From the NCBI GenBank assembly GCA_001800075.1, contig MGUR01000049.1, forward strand, positions 37,488 through 43,174: a stretch of 5,687 nt of DNA, read 5' to 3'. This stretch comes from Elusimicrobia bacterium RIFCSPLOWO2_01_FULL_59_12 (GTDB lineage: Bacteria > Elusimicrobiota > Elusimicrobia > 2-01-FULL-59-12). Made by a program: the position numbers and the translations under genes. The number at the start of each line of letters is the position of its first letter. The first letter of the stretch is position 1. Shown piece by piece: positions 1-4,356 of the stretch. The notes below the pieces were generated by a model. That model was not told the DNA's origin. It made no database searches and was given only the letters and a program-made list of their open reading frames with translations.

Positions 1-69
1 AACGGCGGCGGCAGCCTTCCCGGCGCGGGCGGCACGGTGTATTTCGATCAGATTCAATACGCGCCCTAG
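1..69 (+). CDS. C-terminal fragment of a secreted beta-sandwich protein (5' end outside window)
   Basis: Frame 1 is open from the window edge to a TAG at 67-69, giving 22 residues. It has a Gly-rich stretch (NGGGSLPGAGG) followed by TVYFDQIQYAP. The pattern T-V-x-x-D-x-I-x-aromatic is the closing beta-strand typical of jelly-roll carbohydrate-binding-like domains. It matches the C-terminus of the next gene downstream, which ends ATVLLDNIRFE. A paralogous tandem pair is therefore plausible, but 22 residues cannot establish the family. Strand and frame are supported by the terminator-like hairpin immediately at the stop and by co-orientation with the next gene. Function unknown; extracellular carbohydrate binding is only an inference. 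Confidence 0.6.
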   Translation, partial: NGGGSLPGAGGTVYFDQIQYAP

Positions 70-90
70 TTGTCTAAGGCCCCTTTTTTT
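63..90 (+). terminator. Possible rho-independent terminator overlapping the upstream stop codon
   Basis: The arms GCC-C-TAG (63-69) and CTA-A-GGC (74-80) pair with one C/A mismatch around a TTGT loop. They are followed by CCC and then seven T (84-90). The stem is short (six pairs, one mismatch) and the T-run starts three bases after it, so this is a modest candidate. Its position, on the stop codon and before a gene with its own Shine-Dalgarno, fits termination. Confidence 0.4.
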
Positions 91-100
91 ACTCTAATAT
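70..100 (+). promoter_or_regulatory. Weak sigma70-like promoter candidate for the 140-769 gene
   Basis: TTGTCT (70-75) and TAATAT (95-100) resemble -35 and -10 boxes, but the 19-nt spacer is long. The surrounding 84-120 is distinctly AT-rich compared with the rest of the window, as expected of a promoter region. The assignment is by eye only. Confidence 0.22.
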
Positions 101-123
101 TTACACAGTTATCATCCTATTCA

Positions 124-129
124 AAGGAG
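124..129 (+). promoter_or_regulatory. Shine-Dalgarno AAGGAG that favours a GTG start at 140
   Basis: AAGGAG lies 10 nt upstream of GTG 140 but 16 nt upstream of the alternative in-frame ATG at 146. The GTG start is therefore preferred, adding only two residues (Met-Ser) to the signal peptide. The choice does not affect the mature protein. Confidence 0.6.
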
Positions 130-139
130 AACAGGACCT

Positions 140-769
140 GTGTCAATGAAGAACCTCGCCGTATTGTTTTTGGGCTCTTTGCTCGCGGGGGTGTCGCTGC
201 TCCGCGCTCCGCTCCTGGCTCAGATGGAAGGCCGCACGCTGCTGAACGGCACGCCGCTTCCGTTCTTCATCTATAAAGCGCACCGCGCGCCGGAAAACCA
301 TTACATCCCGTCCGGGTGGATGGGCGATTACGGCGACTTGAGGTTCGACGACCGATTCAAGGAACGCGCCCGGGACGACAAAACCTGCATACGGGTCGTG
401 TACAACGCCAGAGCGTCCCAGGGCGCCGGCTGGGCGGGCATCTACTGGCAGAACCCCGCGAACAACTGGGGAAACCGCGACGGGGGCTACAACCTGAACG
501 GCGCCACGCGGCTGGTGTTTCTCGCCCGCGGATCACAAGGGGGGGAGCACGTCGCCGAATTCAAAGTCGGCGGGATCGAGGGGACTTACCGCGACTCCGG
601 CGCGGCGGCGATCGGCCCGCTGTTCCTGACCAAGGCGTGGAAGGAATACGCGATCGCGCTGGGCGACCAGGAGCTCTCCAGCATCGCCGGCGGATTCTGC
701 CTGGTCATGACCCGGGATCAGAATCCCAAAGGCGCCACGGTGCTTCTGGATAATATTCGATTTGAGTGA
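140..769 (+). CDS. Secreted carbohydrate-binding-like beta-sandwich protein
   Basis: 209 residues from GTG 140 (ATG 146 is the alternative start). Residues 1-28 form a Sec signal peptide: MSMK, a hydrophobic core, then RAPLLAQ, with cleavage probably around A27-Q28. The mature part is beta-rich with many Trp, Tyr, Gly and Asn. It includes PSGWMGDYGDLRFDD (57-71), a strand KTCIRVVYNA (81-90), the striking segment WAGIYWQNPANNWG (98-111), a central strand ATRLVFLARG (122-131), EFKVGGI (140-146), WKEYAIAL (167-174) and a closing strand TVLLDNIRFE (200-209). This order resembles the jelly-roll, CBM-like folds of secreted proteins in which aromatic side chains contact sugar. No catalytic motif is visible. 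The ligand is unknown; polysaccharide binding is inferred. It is probably a paralogue of the truncated gene upstream. The 8-bp repeat array begins on the last base of its stop codon. Confidence 0.8.
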   Translation: MSMKNLAVLFLGSLLAGVSLLRAPLLAQMEGRTLLNGTPLPFFIYKAHRAPENHYIPSGWMGDYGDLRFDDRFKERARDDKTCIRVVYNARASQGAGWAGIYWQNPANNWGNRDGGYNLNGATRLVFLARGSQGGEHVAEFKVGGIEGTYRDSGAAAIGPLFLTKAWKEYAIALGDQELSSIAGGFCLVMTRDQNPKGATVLLDNIRFE

Positions 770-808
770 CGTGATAACGTGGTAACGTGATAAGGTGATA
801 ACGTATCA
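769..808 (+). repeat. 8-bp tandem repeat array (ACGTGATA-type), five units
   Basis: Five consecutive octamers run from the last base of the upstream stop codon: ACGTGATA, ACGTGGTA, ACGTGATA, AGGTGATA, ACGTATCA. The first four differ from the consensus by at most one base. The fifth is diverged and creates a dyad with the fourth: TGATA-ACG-TATCA (796-808). TGRTA therefore recurs every 8 bp, with a final inverted copy. The array lies in the 106-bp gap between the secreted-protein gene and the PilZ gene. It could be a regulator-binding array, a simple-sequence repeat or a dispersed intergenic repeat; the sequence does not decide. Confidence 0.75.
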
Positions 809-831
809 AATACAAGGAGAGTGGAAATAGG

Positions 832-879
832 TTGTCGCTACCACTTTACCGCGTTTTTCCGGAGTTGGAGGCGCTATGA
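832..879 (+). CDS. Possible 15-residue leader peptide overlapping the PilZ start
   Basis: A TTG-initiated frame at 832 encodes MSLPLYRVFPELEAL (TTG read as Met) and stops at TGA 877-879. Its stop overlaps the ATG of the PilZ gene as ATGA. AAGGAG (814-819) sits 12 nt upstream of the TTG, longer than usual. In its favour are the ATGA overlap, which is repeated at the next gene junction, and a Shine-Dalgarno otherwise too far from the PilZ ATG to serve it. Against it are the TTG start, the very short length and the PilZ gene's own GGAG motifs (861-871). It may be chance. Confidence 0.2.
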   Translation: MSLPLYRVFPELEAL

Positions 880-1325
880 AGAAAACCAAGGAACATCGCA
901 ACAGCAGGCGTTCGCCGATCAAGGTGCTGGTGAAGTGTTTGCCGCCCGGTGTGCCCATCCAGCGGAACGGGCATGTCGTCAAAGGGTGGGAGATGCTCGC
1001 CCGCGACATCGCGCATGACGGCGTCGGCCTGCGCTGGTCCCGCAAATGGGCGGAAGCCAACTGCCCGCATTGCCTGAAGGGATCCTCCAACCTCTTCCCG
1101 GAGCGCGAGATCTGTCTCTGCACGCCTCCCGATAAAGTTCTCCAGCAGGGTCACCAGGTTCAGCTCGACGGCTTGATCTACACCGAGAAGGGTTCTGTCC
1201 CGCTGGAGGGCCTGATCCGGTGGGTCCGCCCGCACCACAAAGGCGATATCTACGATGTGGGGATCCAGGTGACCTCCCCGTCGCACCGGCGCTATTTCGC
1301 CGCTCTGGAAAGCGTCGGCGCATGA
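876..1325 (+). CDS. PilZ-domain protein with a four-cysteine insertion (probable cyclic-di-GMP receptor)
   Basis: 149 residues from ATG 876, preceded by GGAG/GGAGG at 861-871; an in-frame stop at 828-830 and no other usable start fix the start. PilZ features are an N-terminal RxxxR (R8-NSR-R12), a D-x-S-x-x-G-like motif at 44-49 (DIAHDG, Ser replaced by Ala), then beta-strands QVQLDGLI (94-101), PLEGLIRWVRP (109-119) and IYDVGIQV (125-132). In PilZ proteins RxxxR and (D/N)xSxxG clamp cyclic-di-GMP, so binding is plausible, though the S-to-A change may alter affinity. Residues 63-82 carry C63-x2-C66 and C80-x-C82 (plus H65) in an insertion between the motif and the later strands, suggesting a metal- or redox-sensitive element. 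The protein is cytoplasmic, with no signal peptide or membrane segment. It overlaps the next gene by four bases (ATGA), indicating one operon and translational coupling. Confidence 0.8.
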   Translation: MKKTKEHRNSRRSPIKVLVKCLPPGVPIQRNGHVVKGWEMLARDIAHDGVGLRWSRKWAEANCPHCLKGSSNLFPEREICLCTPPDKVLQQGHQVQLDGLIYTEKGSVPLEGLIRWVRPHHKGDIYDVGIQVTSPSHRRYFAALESVGA

Positions 1326-2149
1326 CCGAAACCGCAACCGCAACCGCCCCGCTGCCCGAAGCTGTCAATCCCAGCGCGGATGGCGTCTACCCCGAAGTAT
1401 TCTTCCGGCAGCGCGTGGAAGAGGAAGCCCACCGCGCCCACCGCATGCATTCCATCCTGACCTTGGTGCTGATCCAGGGAGAGACGGCGGCGCTGGCCCA
1501 CGCCTTGCGCGGCGGGATCCGCCGGATGGACGTTCTGGGTCTCTGGAAGCGGTATCTCGGCGTCCTGTTGTCCGAAATTCCGCGCGAGGAAGTGTCTCCC
1601 GGTTTTGCCGACCGGCTTTCCCAGCAGGCGCAGGGGATTTTGCGGATTGCGGGCGTGGTGGATACGGAGTGGCAGGAAATTCATCTGGGCGCCTGCATCC
1701 TGCCGGAGCAAAAAAGCGGAAAGATTGAGGCCGACCAGCTCTTAACCGGCGCCGAAAAAGCCCTGCTCGAGTCGGCCAATGACCATCAGCCTATCCTTTA
1801 CAAGGGCCACCGGCGCTTTGTAGACGTTCCGCGCAAGGACAGCCCTTCAACCTTAGTGCGCTATGGCGACCTCCACCTCGGCAAGGACAACCACCGGGCC
1901 TGGATCGGCTCCGATACCGTGGACTTCCTCCCGAAAGAATTTGACCTGCTCCTGTACCTGCTCAAGCACCAGGGGAAACTGGTGCGGCGCGAGGTCCTCT
2001 GCCGTTCGGTGTGGGGCTACGATTACTTCGGCAGTTCCCGCACCGTCGACATGCACATCGCCAAACTCCGCAAGAAACTCAAACCCTCCCGCACCCTCCA
2101 CATCAAAACCCTCAAAGGCGAAGGCTACCGGCTCGATCTGAACGGCTGA
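1322..2149 (+). CDS. Degenerate GGDEF-like domain fused to an OmpR/PhoB-type winged-helix DNA-binding domain
   Basis: 275 residues from ATG 1322, chosen because it overlaps the PilZ stop as ATGA; the frame also runs upstream to 1220, but that part is inside the PilZ gene and has no family resemblance. Residues 180-273 are a clear OmpR-type winged helix: DFLPKEFDLLLYLLKHQGKLV (201-221, split by the usual helices), the recognition region RREVLCRSVWGY (222-233), SRTVDMHIAKLRKKL (239-253) and the wing IKTLKGEGYRL (261-271). The N-terminus is not a receiver domain: there is no acidic pocket or phosphorylatable Asp in context. Residues 22-165 instead follow the GGDEF outline: Y-x-x-V-F-F-x-x-R-V-E-E-E near 23-35, strand TLVLIQGE (47-54), RMDVLGLW (68-75), then VLL (81-83) where GGDEF plus VLL is expected, HLGACILPE (121-129) and the ADQLLTGAEKALLESA helix (137-152). 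The signature itself is absent (KRYLG at 76-80), so no cyclase activity is expected. It is probably a transcription factor sensing a nucleotide or partner protein. Confidence 0.8.
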   Translation: MTETATATAPLPEAVNPSADGVYPEVFFRQRVEEEAHRAHRMHSILTLVLIQGETAALAHALRGGIRRMDVLGLWKRYLGVLLSEIPREEVSPGFADRLSQQAQGILRIAGVVDTEWQEIHLGACILPEQKSGKIEADQLLTGAEKALLESANDHQPILYKGHRRFVDVPRKDSPSTLVRYGDLHLGKDNHRAWIGSDTVDFLPKEFDLLLYLLKHQGKLVRREVLCRSVWGYDYFGSSRTVDMHIAKLRKKLKPSRTLHIKTLKGEGYRLDLNG

Positions 2150-2163
2150 GGCCTCTTAATTAA
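2148..2163. other. Two abutting perfect 8-bp palindromes at the convergent gene junction
   Basis: GAGGCCTC (2148-2155) and TTAATTAA (2156-2163) are each self-complementary and directly adjacent. They cover the last two bases of the winged-helix stop codon, the whole 6-bp intergenic gap and the stop codon of the opposite-strand gene. There is no room for a standard terminator with a loop between the two genes. A GC palindrome followed by an AT palindrome may give weak bidirectional termination, or may be coincidence. Confidence 0.5.
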
Positions 2164-4255
2164 TCTTCAGCACCCCGTCGTTTAATTGAACGCTGTTGAC
2201 TTGGATCCGGCCTGGGAAGCTGGGGATCGGGTAGAGGGGAAGAACCTGGCGGTGGGTTTTGCCGAGCAACCACCCCGGGAGGGGGACCCCGCCCAGGGTG
2301 ATCGTGCGGAGGGTCGCCCGCAGGCTCGGGTAGGGAGCGGACGGATCGAGCGTCAACCGGACCACGGCGCCCGCCGGGATCTCTCGATAACGGGCCCGCA
2401 CGCGGGCCCGGCGTCCGGAAAATTGGACATCGATCCGGCTCAAGCCTTTGACCTTTGAAAGCCGCGCGGCGGCGTCCTCCGCTTTGATTTCCAGAACAGG
2501 CTGAATCGACTCGAAGGCGAGCAGGCCCAGCCGGTCCTCATCCCACAGCCGGTAGAGATTGATCCACGGCTTTTCCACGATCACATCCATTCGCTGAACG
2601 CGAACCCCATCCACTTCACAGGGACCGCACGCGATCCGCAGCCGCCTCAAACGCCCCTCCGCCAGCTCCGCCGGCGCCGCCTCCGCGGACACCTTCACGG
2701 GCCCCGTGATCCGCCGTCCCGCCGCCAGCGCCACGCGCCGCTCCACCTCGGCCCGGTTCAGCGGGCGCACCTGAAAGCGGGGGTGGGGCTCTCGCCGGTA
2801 AACGATCGCCTCGCTGCCGTCCGGCAGGCGGTGCCGCGCGCGCTCGGTAAATAAGTCTTTGAACACCCGGCTGCCCGGCTGAAGGGACTGCCACTGCGTA
2901 TTCAGGTGAGCGGTCTCCGAACCCTGGTCCCCCGGCCGCGTGATCACGAATTCGGCGAAGCTCGCGTCCGCGTCGCCCGGCGAGACGGTCTCGAATTCGA
3001 TCCCGCGCTGGATCGCCGACCACTTCAGCGTGCGCGCGAAGAACCGGGGGTGGTGCGACAACACGCTGGCCGTTAAAAAGGGCTGGGAGGTGTCATGCTG
3101 CCCGGCCAGAAGATTCAGGATCGCGCCGTGTTTCCAGTTTTCAACTTCGGGCCGGTCGTAGGTCGCGTGATTAAAGACAAAGAGCAGGGCCGCCGCGGCC
3201 GAAACAAGATAGGCGCCCCAGGGCGCGGCGATGACGCTCCCCCAGCCCCGCGCCGCCAGGAGCGCCAGCGCCGGCAGGAGCGGCAGGGTGTGACGCGGGT
3301 CCTTGTTGATCAAAAGCGTCAGGACCAGATACCCCGACCCGATCCAGAAGACCAGAGGGGCGTTCTCCTTCCACGGCCGGGCCCAGAGGCAGAACGCGGC
3401 CCCCAGACCGGTGAAAACCAGGCTGGCCGGGCCCAGCTGCATGGGGAGCAGTTGGATGTAATACAGCCATCCGGCGAGCGTGCGAGGGTCGGTTCCCTGA
3501 CCTGTTATCTCATGGGCCAGGTGGGACGCGCGATCGAAGAAATAAGCGCCTTGCCAAAAATACCAGGGTACGCAGAGGCCGGCGCAGAGCGCCATCGCCC
3601 GGAGGAAATTTTGTTTCTTGCCGGGGGCGGCCCGGCCGACCAAGGCCCACACGACCGGCCCCAGCAAAAAGAAAGCGAAGGGGGGTTTCATCAGAAGGCC
3701 GACCCCGGCCGCCGCCCCCCAGACCAGGCTTTGGCGCCGCGAAGAAAACCCCTCCGTCCGGGCGAGCAGAGCCAGGGTCAGGGTCACCCACGCCATCAGT
3801 GAAAAATCGATCAACGCCCGGCGACCCGCCCACAGGACATAGCAGTACCCCGCGCACAGAAAGGCGGCCGCGACGCTTTCCAGGTCCGGCCTCCCGGCCT
3901 TTCGGCCCGCCAACATCCGGAGAGGCTCGCCAGCTTGCTGGCGGCCCAGCAGGAGGCAGCCTGCCAGGAGGATGATCAGGGACAGGAGATTGATCGAGGC
4001 GGCCTTCATTTCGGAGGGGACGCCCAGGCTGAGCGCCGGGATCATCGCCAGGTGGAAGACGGGCGGGTACACATGCGACCAGGCGTTGGTCAGCGGGACA
4101 TCGTCGACCAGCCACGCGCGGTAATCGAGGGCCAGTTTCATGTGCCGGGTCTCGTCCATGGAGGACGGCCGTGAATCGGTTTTATGCCACCACAGGAAGG
4201 ACGAAAGGGAGAGAAGGAACAGCAGAAGCGCGAAGTACTTCGTGCTCGATTTCAT
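2156..4255 (-). CDS. GT-C glycosyltransferase (GT39/ArnT-like) fused to a C-terminal DUF2993/LmeA-like domain
   Basis: 699 residues; ATG at 4255-4253 is the only usable start because an in-frame TAA lies 18 bases upstream. No clear Shine-Dalgarno is visible. Residues 1-365 are a polytopic membrane region with roughly 10-12 hydrophobic segments (first at about 6-23, last at about 340-362). After the first segment lies D34-E35 (SSMDETRHM), the acidic motif of the first extracytoplasmic loop in GT-C enzymes. GLLMKPPFAFF (186-196) and KDPRHTLPLLPALALLAARG (318-337) match conserved stretches of the PMT/ArnT type. These enzymes move a sugar from a polyprenyl-phosphate carrier to an acceptor on the outer face of the membrane. 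Residues 366-490 are a soluble linker domain. Residues 498-699 resemble DUF2993 (LmeA-like, phospholipid-binding): GPVKVSAEAAPAELAEGRL (518-536), VDGVRVQRMDVIV (548-560), QPVLEIKAEDAAARL (585-599) and a closing YPIPSFPGRIQVNSVQLNDG (675-694). Sugar donor and acceptor are unknown. The GT-C assignment is firm; the DUF2993 assignment is by pattern only. Confidence 0.82.
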   Translation of the reverse strand: MKSSTKYFALLLFLLSLSSFLWWHKTDSRPSSMDETRHMKLALDYRAWLVDDVPLTNAWSHVYPPVFHLAMIPALSLGVPSEMKAASINLLSLIILLAGCLLLGRQQAGEPLRMLAGRKAGRPDLESVAAAFLCAGYCYVLWAGRRALIDFSLMAWVTLTLALLARTEGFSSRRQSLVWGAAAGVGLLMKPPFAFFLLGPVVWALVGRAAPGKKQNFLRAMALCAGLCVPWYFWQGAYFFDRASHLAHEITGQGTDPRTLAGWLYYIQLLPMQLGPASLVFTGLGAAFCLWARPWKENAPLVFWIGSGYLVLTLLINKDPRHTLPLLPALALLAARGWGSVIAAPWGAYLVSAAAALLFVFNHATYDRPEVENWKHGAILNLLAGQHDTSQPFLTASVLSHHPRFFARTLKWSAIQRGIEFETVSPGDADASFAEFVITRPGDQGSETAHLNTQWQSLQPGSRVFKDLFTERARHRLPDGSEAIVYRREPHPRFQVRPLNRAEVERRVALAAGRRITGPVKVSAEAAPAELAEGRLRRLRIACGPCEVDGVRVQRMDVIVEKPWINLYRLWDEDRLGLLAFESIQPVLEIKAEDAAARLSKVKGLSRIDVQFSGRRARVRARYREIPAGAVVRLTLDPSAPYPSLRATLRTITLGGVPLPGWLLGKTHRQVLPLYPIPSFPGRIQVNSVQLNDGVLKIN

Positions 4256-4356
4256 AAGTCCGCACGCAGTTTATGATATTACGCGGGTTTCCGCGAGCCG
4301 GCTCCCTCGCCCGGCGGTTCCCTTACGATCGCTCGAGAATAGCCGCCGGAGGTATA
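4256..4356. promoter_or_regulatory. 101-bp divergent intergenic region between the glycosyltransferase and glycosidase genes
   Basis: This is the shared upstream region of two diverging genes, so it should hold both promoters. On the minus strand TAATAT (4281-4276) is a fair -10 for the glycosyltransferase, but no matching -35 is visible. On the plus strand TACGAT (4324-4329) is a weak -10. GGAGG (4348-4352) is the Shine-Dalgarno for the ATG at 4357, 4 nt away. A perfect TATAAT (4353-4358) overlaps that ATG. No operator-like palindrome was found. Confidence 0.4.

Noticed and set aside
762..793. Sigma70 promoter built from TTGAGT and the repeat array (TGATAA as -10)
   Set aside because: The spacer would be 20 nt and every repeat unit offers an equal -10, so no specific promoter can be supported.
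821..1018. Plus-strand 65-residue frame starting GTG 821
   Set aside because: AAGGAG is only one base from the GTG, the product lacks any recognisable pattern, and most of it lies in another frame of the well-supported PilZ gene.
1220..1321. N-terminal extension of the winged-helix protein by 34 residues
   Set aside because: It lies wholly within the PilZ coding region, is Arg/Pro-rich shadow sequence, and the ATGA-coupled ATG at 1322 is a better start.
3095..3802. 235-residue plus-strand frame opposite the glycosyltransferase
   Set aside because: Arg/Gly/Pro/Gln-rich low-complexity translation antisense to a clear membrane enzyme; a typical GC-rich shadow frame.
3510..4115. 201-residue minus-strand frame within the glycosyltransferase
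   Set aside because: Frame-shifted shadow of the GT-C membrane region, Gly/Pro/Arg-rich with no domain pattern.
4273..4356. N-terminal extension of the glycosidase by 28 residues
   Set aside because: The ribosome-binding site GGAGG lies inside it, and it would bury the signal peptide behind an Arg-rich segment.
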